The notes under the pieces were generated by a model. That model was given only the letters and a program-made list of their open reading frames with translations, was not told the origin of the DNA and did not search any database. 64,000 nt of DNA from Chloroflexota bacterium (GTDB lineage Bacteria > Chloroflexota > Anaerolineae > Caldilineales > Caldilineaceae), in assembly GCA_016861025.1 (NCBI GenBank), contig BOKO01000026.1, positions 25,997 to 89,996 of the forward strand, in the 5' to 3' direction. Within the stretch, counting starts at the first letter, position 1, and each line of letters begins with the position of its first letter. Positions 29,167-39,880 of this stretch are shown here, one piece after another. Position numbers and translations under genes: made by a program.

Positions 29167-30039
29167 CTAATTGACCGGCATGTGAACAGGTTGCTCCTGG
29201 CGTTCGACGCCAACGCCGGAGCCATTGCTCTTGCTGCCGAAGAGTGGCAGCATTTCCTCTTTATACCCCTCGGCGCGGCTGCGGAGCATTGCCGCGTAGG
29301 AGAGCAATACGCCATAAATGACCTTTGACGAAATGTCAGCAACCGTGTAGGTCATCTGTCGCCCGACGACGCCCGCCTCGTTGTTCAGGAAGAGCGGCAT
29401 CAGATATGCGCCCGGATAGAGCATCCACGAAATCAGGAAAAGCCACCAGATGGCGCTCATGACGCGAGCAGCGGCGGCGGGAATCTCGCGCTTGCCGTCG
29501 TTAATCACGCGGTTCATTAAGTAGAGCACATGCACGAAGAAGACCGTGCTGACAGCGCCCCAGACCAGCCATGCTGTGACGTTCGTGGTCTCATAAAACT
29601 GACCGATATAACCGGTGACGATCATCATAGAGCCGGAAAGCGAGAACCAGAAGAGCATGGAATTGCGTCGCTGGCGAGCGATCTCCACGACGAACAGAAT
29701 CTGAATCAACAGCATCGGCACGTCGATCAGCCAGTTCAGATAGCGAAAACCGTTGCTGAAGCGGTCGCCCGTCACCGACGCCTCATACATCCCGGTGGCA
29801 GCATTGAACGTGAACGCATCGGTCCAACTGGCTTTCTGCGCGTAGAGGAGCAGAAACGCCGACACCATCACCACCACGCTCAGCACCGACGAAATGCGGT
29901 AACGCGGCGCCACCGAGCGGATCGTCAAGATGAAGTACGCCAGCGCCGCCAGCATGACCGCATAGCCAAGCGTCAGCACATGCGCCACCATCTCATACGC
30001 CATCGGGGAGTATGCGAATTGATTCTCAAAGTTTAGCAT
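29167..30039 (-). CDS. Light-driven sodium-pump rhodopsin (NDQ type)
   Basis: This is a seven-helix retinal protein of 290 residues. Helix C carries Arg99, Asn102, Asp106 and Gln113, which is the NDQ motif at the same spacing as KR2 of Krokinobacter (Asn112/Asp116/Gln123). Helix G has Asp235 and the retinal Schiff-base Lys239 (ADISSKVIYG). Other stretches also match sodium pumps (MMIVTGYIGQFYE, LISWMLYPGAYLMP). Leu110, at the proteorhodopsin tuning position 105, suggests green absorption. AAGGAGA lies six bases before ATG. It is monocistronic with its own terminator and divergent from the PhoR-like kinase. No retinal-synthesis gene is in the window. Confidence 0.95.
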   Translation of the reverse strand: MLNFENQFAYSPMAYEMVAHVLTLGYAVMLAALAYFILTIRSVAPRYRISSVLSVVVMVSAFLLLYAQKASWTDAFTFNAATGMYEASVTGDRFSNGFRYLNWLIDVPMLLIQILFVVEIARQRRNSMLFWFSLSGSMMIVTGYIGQFYETTNVTAWLVWGAVSTVFFVHVLYLMNRVINDGKREIPAAAARVMSAIWWLFLISWMLYPGAYLMPLFLNNEAGVVGRQMTYTVADISSKVIYGVLLSYAAMLRSRAEGYKEEMLPLFGSKSNGSGVGVERQEQPVHMPVN

Positions 30040-30357
30040 GGTTGTCTCCTTAATGAGTGAACTGGATTTGGATCGGGCTAGTAAACGGTTTCTGACCGAT
30101 CCCTTATCGATTGAAAAAGCATGACAAAACCAGTTGTATGTTCACCCATTTGCATAATCTTTGTATAGTTTTAGTATAATGTTTGAACAAACTAAACGGC
30201 GTGGCTTTGATTACAGTTTGCACAGATATTGTCTAACTTTCGTTAATTCCTCGGCGTTGGAGGCGGCTGCACAGGATGCACAAGCCACTGCAATTTTTGG
30301 TGATTGCAGTACAATGAGAGGCAGGCGCTCAATCGAACTTGTCAACGGGTTTTCAGC
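30040..30357. other. Divergent regulatory region, rhodopsin / PhoR-like kinase
   Basis: These 318 bases contain AAGGAGA for the rhodopsin gene and an inverted repeat GGATCGG (30070-30076) / CCGATCC (30096-30102) in the rhodopsin leader or promoter. There is an AT-rich stretch with a candidate rightward promoter near 30150-30180. No small gene is supported. Confidence 0.55.
30150..30180 (+). promoter_or_regulatory. Candidate promoter of the two-component operon
   Basis: TTGCAT (30150-30155) and a perfect TATAAT (30175-30180) are separated by a long 19-base spacer. It implies a leader of about 170 bases before the kinase ATG. Confidence 0.4.
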
Positions 30358-32331
30358 ATGACAAATCCGAACCGTCTCACCGCCAGCCTAAACGCTCACT
30401 TGATCGTCACCATGGTCGTATTGGTGCTGATTGCGCTGCTGACGGCAAATGGGGCGGCGTTCCTGATCCTGCGCGATCAGCTCGACCAGCAGAGCCAGCG
30501 CACTCTTCAGCAGGGCGAACGCACCGCGCTGCTTGTACTCGATGAGCGCAAGCGCACGCTCGACGCCCTGGGAGCCGTGCTATCACAGCGACCCACGCTG
30601 CGCCGATTTCTTGACGAAGAGGACTATGCCGGTCTGTCCGGCTTTCTCGAAGACTTCCGGGCACAGGGCGAGCTTGATTGGGTTGTAGTCTGCGACGAGA
30701 CAGGTGCAGTTTTGGCTGCCTCCACCCAGTCCGTTCGCGCATCTCTATGCCACTCCGTCACGATTTCAGGCTACAAACTGATCGATGGCCGTCCAACACT
30801 CGTGACAACAGCAAACGTTGTCACACATCTAGGAACGCACGTAGTCGCCGGGCAATGGATCGACGCAGCGTTTCTCACCGCTCTGGTGAGCGCCAGTGCA
30901 CTGGCGCATGGCATTGTCGATGCCGCCAGCGGAGAGCGTTTGGTTGCAACCTGGCTGGCGCCTGCTGACAGCGCCCCAATACATGCGCCGGGACAGGTAA
31001 ACGATGCAACAGGTGCACGCTTTGTCGTCAGCTATGTTGAAATGACAGCGCCGGCTGGCGCCGATCTGCTCCTTGAAAGTGCGCTGCCAGTCTCCGACCG
31101 TATCGCCGCCGAGCGCCGCATCCTGGCGCTGTTGATTGCTTCGACCACACTCTCGGCGGCGGTGTTGGCTGCGATTGCGGTGTTCGGCGTTCGTCGCGTC
31201 AATGCACCGGTGGTCGATGCGCTGCGTCGCAGCGAGGACGCCATGAGCGCAGCGCAAGCCGAGCGATTAGCCGCGCTGGAATCGCTGGATGCGCTAATCC
31301 AGTCGATCGTCGAAGGCGTGATTATGACCGACGACGATGGTGTTGTGCGCTTCGTTTCTGCCGGCGCTGAACGTATTCTGAAAACGCCGGCCGCCATTGC
31401 TCTTGGAAGACCGATCGGACAGCTTTTGCAGCTCAGCGATGGCGGCCCGTTCCCAGGCAGTGAATTGTTGGCTGCACCCGGTCACAGTCAACTGCTCGAC
31501 CTGTGCACGCACGTCGGCGAGCAGATCACCGTCGCCGTCAGCGCCACGCGCATCACCCAGCCGGGCAGCCAGGGGCGCGCCAACGCCTACCTGGTGCGCG
31601 ATGTCACCGAGGAGGAAGCGCACAGCCGACTGCGCTCCTATTTTCTGTCGAGCATCTCGCACGAGTTTCGCACGCCGCTCAGCACGTTACGCGCCTCGCT
31701 GGAGTTGCTGGTGAACGAAGAGACGCCGCTCGATCCGGCTGAATCGCGGCAGTTGCTGCGCCCGGCGTATCTCAGCGTGGTCGGTTTGCAGACCCTGGTC
31801 GACAATCTGCTGACCAGCAGCACCATCGAAGCCGGTCATTTCGTGCTGCATCTTGCCGAAGTTGACCTGCGGGTGATCCTGGCTGACGCCGTGCGCGTGG
31901 TGACGCCGCTGTTGGATCGCCGCCAGCAGCAGTTGGTCGTTGAATTGCCCGCCACGCCGCCGGTCGTCAACGGCGACGCCGCGCAACTGACACAGGTGCT
32001 GATCAATTTGCTCACCAATGCCAGCAAATACAGTCCCACCGGCAGCACGGTTGAGGTCAGCATTACACAGCATTTCACCCGTGCGAACGAAGGCGTTTGC
32101 AAAATCGTGCGCGTCGCTGTTGCCGACGATGGCCCTGGCGTTGATCCGGCGGCGCGCGCTGAAATATTCCGTCGCTTCGTGCGCCATCACGACAGCGAAC
32201 GCGAGCAATATGGCGTCGGGCTTGGGTTGTACGTCGCCAAGACCACCATCACCGCCCACGGCGGGCGCATCGACGTGGAGAGCCGTCCCGGTGGCGGTTC
32301 GATCTTTTGGTTTGAATTGAAAGCATTATGA
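30358..32331 (+). CDS. Membrane sensor histidine kinase (PhoR-like)
   Basis: The protein is 657 residues. The start is ATG 30358, directly before the first membrane helix (about 13-35). An extracytoplasmic sensor region of about 220 residues follows (VVVCDETGAVLAAS resembles a Cache-type fold), then a second helix (about 255-280), a PAS domain (about 300-400), HisKA with phospho-acceptor His435 (SHEFRTPL) and HATPase_c with N box (NLLTNASKYSPTG), G1 (DDGPGVD) and G2 (GVGLGLYVAK). It overlaps the regulator gene by 4 bp. The position next to pst genes and a Pho-like box suggests phosphate control, but a Cache-type sensor would be unusual for PhoR, so another signal is possible. Confidence 0.93.
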   Translation: MTNPNRLTASLNAHLIVTMVVLVLIALLTANGAAFLILRDQLDQQSQRTLQQGERTALLVLDERKRTLDALGAVLSQRPTLRRFLDEEDYAGLSGFLEDFRAQGELDWVVVCDETGAVLAASTQSVRASLCHSVTISGYKLIDGRPTLVTTANVVTHLGTHVVAGQWIDAAFLTALVSASALAHGIVDAASGERLVATWLAPADSAPIHAPGQVNDATGARFVVSYVEMTAPAGADLLLESALPVSDRIAAERRILALLIASTTLSAAVLAAIAVFGVRRVNAPVVDALRRSEDAMSAAQAERLAALESLDALIQSIVEGVIMTDDDGVVRFVSAGAERILKTPAAIALGRPIGQLLQLSDGGPFPGSELLAAPGHSQLLDLCTHVGEQITVAVSATRITQPGSQGRANAYLVRDVTEEEAHSRLRSYFLSSISHEFRTPLSTLRASLELLVNEETPLDPAESRQLLRPAYLSVVGLQTLVDNLLTSSTIEAGHFVLHLAEVDLRVILADAVRVVTPLLDRRQQQLVVELPATPPVVNGDAAQLTQVLINLLTNASKYSPTGSTVEVSITQHFTRANEGVCKIVRVAVADDGPGVDPAARAEIFRRFVRHHDSEREQYGVGLGLYVAKTTITAHGGRIDVESRPGGGSIFWFELKAL

Positions 32332-32996
32332 AGATTCTGCTTGTCGAAGATGATCTGGCGCTGTCGGACGTGGTCAGCTTCACCCTGCGTCGCGCCGGCT
32401 TCGAGGTGATCCCCGCGTATGATGGCGCCGCCGCGATTGCAGCGTGGGAAGCGTCACAGCCTGCGCTCGTCGTGCTCGATCTCAACCTACCCAAACAGGA
32501 TGGCTTCACCGTCTGCCGCCACATCCGCAGCCAGAGCCAAACACCGATCATCATCCTCAGCGTGCGCAGCGGCGACGATGTGATCGTGCGTGCGTTGGAA
32601 CTGGGCGCTGACGACTACATCGTCAAACCGTTCAGCCCGGCGCAACTGGTGGCGCGCATCCGCGCCGTGCTGCGTCGCGCCGGCGCCAGTGCAGCAAGCG
32701 GCGTCCTCGAACGCGGCGGCTGGACGCTCGACCCGGCGCGCCATGAAGTGCGTTGGGTCGGTGGCGAGCCTGTGCATCTGACCGGGTTGGAGACGCGGCT
32801 GCTCGAAGCGCTGATGCTCAACGCCGGCGCTGTGCTCACAGCGGACGCGCTGATTCAGGCGGTGTGGGGCGTCGAAGGCGGCAGCCGCACCATGCTCAAG
32901 CAGCTCGTCTACCGGCTGCGCGCCAAGCTGGAAGCAGCCGGCGGCGGTGAAATCATCGAGACGGTTCCCGGCGTCGGCTACGCATTCCCGGCGTAG
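32328..32996 (+). CDS. OmpR/PhoB-family response regulator
   Basis: The 222-residue protein has a receiver (acidic pair Asp8/Asp9, phospho-acceptor Asp51 in VLDLNLP, Lys100 in VKPFS) and a C-terminal winged-helix DNA-binding domain ending in the typical ETVPGVGYAFPA. It is translationally coupled to the kinase through an ATGA overlap. About 60 bases downstream a direct-repeat array begins that looks like a PhoB/PhoP target, followed by the pst operon, so it is the obvious candidate regulator of phosphate uptake here. Confidence 0.94.
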   Translation: MKILLVEDDLALSDVVSFTLRRAGFEVIPAYDGAAAIAAWEASQPALVVLDLNLPKQDGFTVCRHIRSQSQTPIIILSVRSGDDVIVRALELGADDYIVKPFSPAQLVARIRAVLRRAGASAASGVLERGGWTLDPARHEVRWVGGEPVHLTGLETRLLEALMLNAGAVLTADALIQAVWGVEGGSRTMLKQLVYRLRAKLEAAGGGEIIETVPGVGYAFPA

Positions 32997-33053
32997 TTGT
33001 CCGTAAATCGCCTTTCCGGAGGCTTCGAATCGTCCGGGAAGATTGCAGCAAAC

Positions 33054-33094
33054 TTGTTACCAAACTGTTACCACTTGATGACCTGCATTGTTAC
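33054..33094. promoter_or_regulatory. Pho-box-like direct-repeat array upstream of the pst operon
   Basis: TTGTTAC (33054-33060), CTGTTAC (33065-33071) and TGATGAC (33076-33082) repeat at 11-bp spacing, with a further TTGTTAC at 33088-33094. Seven-base repeats on an 11-bp period are the layout of PhoB (CTGTCAT) and PhoP boxes. Confidence 0.65.
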
Positions 33095-33126
33095 CTCGTC
33101 CTGCTATCGTGAAAGCAGGACGAGGT
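33093..33126 (+). promoter_or_regulatory. 13-bp hairpin burying the ribosome-binding site
   Basis: ACCTCGTCCTGCT (33093-33105) pairs perfectly with AGCAGGACGAGGT (33114-33126), loop 8 bases. The GAGGTG that serves ATG 33133 is inside the 3' arm. No T-tract follows, so it is more likely a translational or RNA-stability element than a terminator. Confidence 0.6.
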
Positions 33127-33132
33127 GCAACC

Positions 33133-34120
33133 ATGGCGACAATCCTGGATTTCACGAAAATCGAACTTGATCCTGGCTTGCTGGAGCGCGTGCCGTTGGG
33201 GCTGTGCCAGTATCACCAGGTGCTGCCGTTGGCGCGCGAAGATGGGCGTGTGAGCGCGGCGATGGTCTACCCGCAAAACGTCGCTGCACGCGAGATGTTG
33301 GCGGAACTGCTCGACGCCGAGATCGTGCCGGTGCAGACCGACGCGGGGCGGTTACAGGAGGCTTTTGATCGCCTGGCGGTTCTCTTTTCCGACTCGCCTT
33401 CATCTGAGCCCCCGCGCCTGCTGCTCTACGCGCCCGAAGTCAGCGATGACGCACTGCTAACACGGCTGGCGCGCGCACTTGCGCGTGAAGAAGCTTCTGA
33501 ATGTGTGCGCGTTGATTCGTCTGACGTGGGCGTGGCGGCTGTGCTCACGGCGGCTGGCGCCACACGCTGTCGGCTCTGTCTGCTGCCGCTGCCAGAGCGC
33601 AGTGAATGGGACGACGTTGTGTTGCGTTCGACGACCTCGCTGCTGATGGCGGCGACTGATCAAACCCGTCTTCAGCGCGTGCTGGTTGTTCTACGCGGTC
33701 ACGGCGCCGATATGTGCGCGCTGCCCTGGGCCGCCGCGATCGCTGGTGCAGAGTCCGCCGGGTTGGCGCTGCTCATATTGAGCGAGACGCACCGCTGCGA
33801 TCTTCACACCCTGCTCGACCACGAAAGCGGCGCCGGACGCCATCTTGCCGCGGCGATCAAGACTGCAACGGCAAAAGGCGTCGAGCCGACGTTGCGCATC
33901 CGCCAGGGCGACGCCATCCGGCAAATCGTCGATGAGGTTGCCACCCGGCGCTATGACATGGTGGTGATCGGGGCCGAGAGCCGCGGCGAATTTGCCGCAG
34001 CCGTGCTTCGCCAACTTGCGGAGCTTGCCGTTGACCTGCGCGGCCTGTTGATCTGCAAACCAAATCGCATCAGCATTCCCCCAAAAACCACGATGCACAC
34101 AACCAAAAGGAGACTACGCC

Positions 34121-34128
<8 letters not shown>
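33133..34128 (+). CDS. GspE-N-domain / UspA-like protein, first gene of pst operon
   Basis: The protein is 331 residues, start ATG 33133. Residues about 5-70 (DFTKIELDPGLLERVPLG, VLPLAREDGRVSAAMVYPQN) resemble the N-terminal domain of type II secretion/pilus ATPases (GspE-N/MshEN), some of which bind cyclic di-GMP. No ATPase domain follows. The C-terminal half is two alpha/beta units, the last (about 195-310, with YDMVVIGAESRGEF) like a universal stress protein. The pstS gene overlaps its stop by 8 bp. A cytoplasmic signalling role in phosphate stress is inferred. Domain calls are by eye. Confidence 0.65.
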
Positions 34129-35095
<967 letters not shown>

Positions 35096-35166
35096 AGAGC
35101 AGCGAGCCAAGAGCCGAGAGAGAAGGCGATGACATTTCGCCCCGCGTCCCAACTCAGGAGGTGGTT

Positions 35167-36162
35167 ATGACGCGTGACGAGAGTTTGACTTTGCTGACAA
35201 AACCGCACGCAACAACGACTTTCAACAACCTGCCGCGCCGCCGATTACTCGATGCAGCCGGCAGCGCACTCATGCAGTTGCTGCAGTGGCTGATCATGCT
35301 GCTGCTCGCAGTGGTCGCCGCCACGCTGCTCGTGCGCGCGCTGCCGATCATTCAGCAGGTGGGCGTGTTTGAACTGCTGCGCAGCGAATCCTGGCATCCG
35401 ATGGCGGGGCAGTTTGGTCTGGCGCCCTTCATCGCTGGTAGTGTGGCGGTGACGACGGTGGCGATGGCGATGTGCGTGATCCCTGCCATTCTCTGCGGCG
35501 TCTATATGGCGGAGTACACCTCAACGCGCACGCGCACCTGGCTCAAACCGCTGATCGATCTGCTGGTCGGCATTCCTTCCGTCGTCTACGGGCTGTGGGG
35601 CATCCTGTTTGTGATCCCGCTGATTCGCAACCAGATTGGACCGGCAGTCGATAGCACGTTGGGGTGGATGTCGCCCTTCTTTCGCCAGACCAACCCCAGC
35701 GGCTACGGCGTGCTGGCAGCCGGTTTTGTGCTGGCGTTGATGTCGTTCCCGCTGATCGTCGCCGTCACCGAGGAAGTGATGCGCAGCGTGCCGCAGCAAA
35801 TGCGCGAGTCGCTGCTGGCGCTCGGCGCCACGCGCTGGGAGACGACGAAGTGCATCGTGCGCCACGCGGCGTTGCCGGGCGTGTTGGCGGCGGTGGTGCT
35901 CGGCTTCTCGCGCGCGTTTGGCGAAACGCTGGCGGTGATGATGGTCGTCGGCAATGTGCCGCGTGCGCCGACTTCGATTTTTGATGGCGCCTACCCGCTG
36001 CCCGCGCTGATCGCCAACAACTACAGCGAGATGATGTCCGTGCCGCTCTACGACTCAGCGCTGATGATGGCGGCGCTCTTCCTGCTTGTGGTCGTCCTCA
36101 GCTTCAACGTGCTCGCACGCCTGGTCATCAACCGCCTGACCAACCGAGGAGGGACACTGTGA
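35167..36162 (+). CDS. pstC: Phosphate ABC transporter permease
   Basis: The 331-residue protein starts at ATG 35167 (GGAGGTGG upstream). It has six membrane helices with the binding-protein-dependent permease EAA loop near EEVMRSVPQQMRESLLALGATRWETTK (quoted in part: RESLLALGATRWE) and the PstC-like GLAPFIAGSVAVTTVAM. It pairs with PstA. Its stop overlaps the GTG start of pstA by 4 bp. Confidence 0.93.
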   Translation: MTRDESLTLLTKPHATTTFNNLPRRRLLDAAGSALMQLLQWLIMLLLAVVAATLLVRALPIIQQVGVFELLRSESWHPMAGQFGLAPFIAGSVAVTTVAMAMCVIPAILCGVYMAEYTSTRTRTWLKPLIDLLVGIPSVVYGLWGILFVIPLIRNQIGPAVDSTLGWMSPFFRQTNPSGYGVLAAGFVLALMSFPLIVAVTEEVMRSVPQQMRESLLALGATRWETTKCIVRHAALPGVLAAVVLGFSRAFGETLAVMMVVGNVPRAPTSIFDGAYPLPALIANNYSEMMSVPLYDSALMMAALFLLVVVLSFNVLARLVINRLTNRGGTL

Positions 36163-37127
36163 ATCAGCAGTCATCAATCTCCAATCTCCAATCTCAAAGC
36201 GGGGCGAAGGGCGAAGGGCGAAGGGCGGAACGCAACCGCCAATCTCCCAATCTCCAATCTCCAGTCTCCCAATCGCTGCGCCTCAACCGCCGCCACCTCG
36301 AAGAGCGCATCTTTGTTGCGCTGATGCGGCTGTGCATGGTCGGCGCCGCGGTGGCGTTGAGCATGATCCTGGCGGTGATCTTCTGGCGCGGCGTCGGTGC
36401 GTTGAGCATCGAGATGCTCACCCAGCCGCCGCGCGGCAGTTTCTATCTTGGCGGCGGCGGTGGCATCGCTAACGCCATCGCCGGGTCGATGTTGCTGGCG
36501 CTGGGTGCGACCGCAGTGGCGTTCTGTCTGGCGACGCCACTGGTGCTCTATCTGCACGCCTATGCCGGGCGCAGCCGCGTGGCGAACTGGGTGCGGCTGA
36601 CGCTCGATGTGATGTGGGGCATCCCCAGCATCGTCTACGGCGCGTTTGGCTTTTCGTTGATGATCGTGCTGGGGCTGCGCGCCTCGCTGCTGGCGGGCAT
36701 CATTGCGCTCAGCTTTGTCGTGCTGCCGATCCTGGCGCGCACGCTCGACGAGGTGATGCGCATGATTCCGCGCCAACTGGCGGAGACCGGTTTTGCGCTC
36801 GGCGCCACGCGGCTGGAGATGGCCGGGCTGTTGCTGCGGCAGGCGCTGCCGGGGTTGTTCACGGCGCTGCTGCTGGCGTTTGGTCGCGGCATCGGCGACG
36901 CGGCATCGGTGCTCTTCACGGCGGGCTACACCGACAACATGCCCAGCGGGCTGTTTGCGCCGGTGGCGTCGCTGCCGTTGGCGGTCTTTTTCCAACTGGG
37001 CACGCCTTTCCCCGCCGTACACGCGCGCGCCTACGCCTCGGCACTGGTGCTCACCGTCATCATTCTGGTCATCAGCCTGGTCGCGCACCTTTCGATGCGC
37101 CGGTTGGGCAGGCATGTGGTTCGCTAG
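36159..37127 (+). CDS. pstA: Phosphate ABC transporter permease with repeat-encoded N-terminus
   Basis: The 322-residue protein has six membrane helices and a PstA-type EAA loop (AETGFALGATRLEMAG). The start is GTG 36159, overlapping pstC by 4 bp with GAGGAGGG upstream, the only good ribosome site in reach. The first about 40 residues (rich in Gln, Ser, Asn, then GAKGEGRRAER) come from CAATCTC heptads and three GGGCGAA units and are not part of the family. The conserved protein begins near LNRRHLEER. It forms the membrane channel with PstC. Confidence 0.92.
   Translation: MNQQSSISNLQSQSGAKGEGRRAERNRQSPNLQSPVSQSLRLNRRHLEERIFVALMRLCMVGAAVALSMILAVIFWRGVGALSIEMLTQPPRGSFYLGGGGGIANAIAGSMLLALGATAVAFCLATPLVLYLHAYAGRSRVANWVRLTLDVMWGIPSIVYGAFGFSLMIVLGLRASLLAGIIALSFVVLPILARTLDEVMRMIPRQLAETGFALGATRLEMAGLLLRQALPGLFTALLLAFGRGIGDAASVLFTAGYTDNMPSGLFAPVASLPLAVFFQLGTPFPAVHARAYASALVLTVIILVISLVAHLSMRRLGRHVVR
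36175..36274. repeat. CAATCTC heptads and GGGCGAA tandem repeats inside pstA
   Basis: CAATCTC units at 36175-36195, GGGCGAA units at about 36201-36227 and further CAATCTC/CAGTCTC units at 36240-36274. All lie within the translated N-terminus of pstA. Confidence 0.8.
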
Positions 37128-37136
37128 GGGGACGCC

Positions 37137-37886
<750 letters not shown>

Positions 37887-39399
37887 CGAAGCCGCCGCCA
37901 ACCTCTTCCTGCGCCTGGGTCTCTTTCCAGGCGGGTTGAGCGAGGCCGGCGTCGAGGAAATTTTCGGGCGCGGGCGCGGCGGCTGCTGCCGCTGATCGAG
38001 GACGATTCGCTGGCGGAGCGCCCCCGGCCCGACCTGCTCTATCTGCCCACGCCGCTGCGCCTCTTTGCCGAACGCCGGCTGGGCGACGCGTGCGCCGACG
38101 AGCGCACGCGCTGGGGCGCGGCGACGCTGCGCTTCTATCACCGGCTTGACAGCGAACCCGACCACGGACACGTGGATCGACTCAACGCCGACCTGCAGCG
38201 CGCCGGCGACTTGATGGCGGCGGTGATCAGCCGCTACAGCCATGAACTGCCGTCGATTGAGGCATGGCTGGATTGGGCGTACACACACGAACCCTGCACA
38301 GGCGAACGGCTGCGCGCGCCACGCCTGACCGCGCTGCTGGAAAATCTGTACGTGGTCACCGACCGGCTGCGCCACAGCCGCGACCGGCTGACACGCGCGC
38401 TGACGGCCGCGCAACGCTGCGCCGATCGCGGCGGCGAAGCGAACGTGCAGAAGGCGTTGGGCGATCTGGCGCTGCGCGAGGATGATCTGGGCGAGGCGCG
38501 GCGCTGCTACGAAGCGGCGCTGGCGATCTACCCGCAAATCGGCGACCGGCTGGGCGAAGCGAACGTGCTCGCTGCCCTGGCGCGCGTCGAACTGCTGGAA
38601 GGACAGGCTGAGCGCGCCATGATTTTGCTGACGCGTGCGCTGAACTTTTATCAGTCGATCAATGATCGCTACAGCATCGCCGTTGCCCTGTATTATTTCG
38701 GTTTCGATCTACTGCGGCTGGATCGACGTGATGACGCTGCGCCGCTTTTGCTACAAGCTGCCGGACTGTTTGAGGAGATCGGGCTGCCCCAGTATGCAGT
38801 TCAATTGCGGCAAATGGCCGGCGATGCGCCTACGCCAGAACAGCAGGCGGCGCGCCTCAAAGCAGCCGTGGCGGAACTGCGGCAGCGCGGCGATGCATCG
38901 CTCCTGTTGCAGGCGCTGGCTGCCTTGCTTGCGCTACACATGGAGATGGAGAACTGGCCGGGCGCCGTCGATACGGCGCAGGAACTGCTCACCATCGACG
39001 CCGCCAATGCGAAAGCATGGGCAATGCTCGCCGACGCCTACGCACGGCTGGACAATGAGGAAGCTGCCGCCAATGCCTATGCGCATGCGGTCGCTGGCGA
39101 CGATGCCAACGCCATGCTGCGCCGCAACTATGCCAACACGCTGATCCCGCTTGGGCGGCTGGATGAAGCAGCTGCCCAGCTTGCCGCTGGATGAAGCAGC
39201 TGCCCAGCTTGCCGTCGCCGCACGTCTGGAGCCGGACGCACCCTATCTGGCGCTGCGCTATGCCGAGCTGGCAAAAGCCCGCAAAAATTGCAATGAAGCG
39301 GCAGAATGGGCAACGGAGGCGTTGCGCCGGCAGCCAGAGTGGGTGGAGGCGCAGGAGATTCTGGCATGGGCGGGGGTAGAACACGGATTGACGGAATGA
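37887..39399 (+). pseudogene. Remnant of a STAND/NB-ARC-type ATPase with TPR repeats
   Basis: The piece begins abruptly after pstB inside what looks like the winged-helix region (NLFLRLGLFPGGLSEAGVEE). It shifts frame at about 37966-37982 and resumes as LLPLIEDDSLAERPRPDLLYL and TPLRLFAERRL. It then runs through tetratricopeptide repeats (EANVQKALGDLALREDDLGEARRCY, quoted in part: LGDLALREDDLGEARR). A tandem 28-bp duplication at 39159-39214 breaks the frame again, and the true C-terminus (ARLEPDAPYLALRYAELAKA to GVEHGLTE) is in another frame ending at 39399. The N-terminal sensor and the NTPase domain are absent. At least three lesions are present, so it is non-functional. Confidence 0.8.
39159..39214. 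repeat. Perfect 28-bp tandem duplication
   Basis: Bases 39159-39186 and 39187-39214 are identical (beginning CTGGATGAAGCAGCTGCCC). Removing one copy joins the two TPR reading frames, so the duplication is the frameshifting lesion and is probably recent. Confidence 0.92.
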
Positions 39400-39535
39400 A
39401 CGGATCAGGCGGCGCGCCATCCGCTGTTTCTGGTGGTCCGTGTTCTCCATGCTTGGCTGAACTCGGACCAACGAAATGAGCGGATCGGGAACGCCGTTCC
39501 ATCCGCCAGTTCTGTCGATCCGTGTTCTACGCAGT
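39385..39535. repeat. Palindromic intergenic repeat (GCGGAT family), two tandem copies
   Basis: Two similar units of about 75 bases, each beginning ACACGGATTGACGG or AACGAAATGAGCGGAT and ending ATCCGTGTTCT, so each is an imperfect inverted repeat. They lie between the pseudogene and the convergent toxin gene. Confidence 0.6.
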
Positions 39536-39880
39536 GCTGGCAGATTGATCCGACACGATGCGGATGATCGTTGCCACCACCTCGTCGAGCTTTTCCGGCT
39601 TCAGGCAACCGGCTCGGCGCACGATGATCGATGTTTCCGCCGTGAACAGACGATTCGGGCGGATGTTGCTCTCCTGGGGCAGAGCGCCTTCAGCGAAGTC
39701 GGACGCAGCCAGCGGTGTTGCATAGGCGTCCTTTGTGCGTCGGCTGGTGATCATGCACAGAATCACATCGTCGTGCGGGCCGGCGCTGGCAATGATGAGT
39801 GCTGGTCGCAGCTTGCTGGCAGCCAGATTCGAGAAGGGGAAGGGCAAGACAACGATGTCGCCCCTCACAAATTGGCCCAC
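39527..39880 (-). CDS. MazF/PemK-family toxin
   Basis: MazF toxins are ribosome-independent or ribosome-assisted mRNA endoribonucleases. The 117-residue protein shows the family start GDIVVLPFPFSN, followed by KLRPALIIA and MITSRRTKDAY, and a C-terminal helical EKLDEVVATI. It overlaps the antitoxin gene by 16 bp, antitoxin first, as expected for autoregulated modules. No lesion is seen. Confidence 0.9.
   Translation of the reverse strand: MGQFVRGDIVVLPFPFSNLAASKLRPALIIASAGPHDDVILCMITSRRTKDAYATPLAASDFAEGALPQESNIRPNRLFTAETSIIVRRAGCLKPEKLDEVVATIIRIVSDQSASTA

Noticed and set aside
36175..36274. Direct repeats that might suggest a CRISPR array
   Set aside because: Units are 7 bases in tandem with no spacers of uniform length and no cas genes are nearby.
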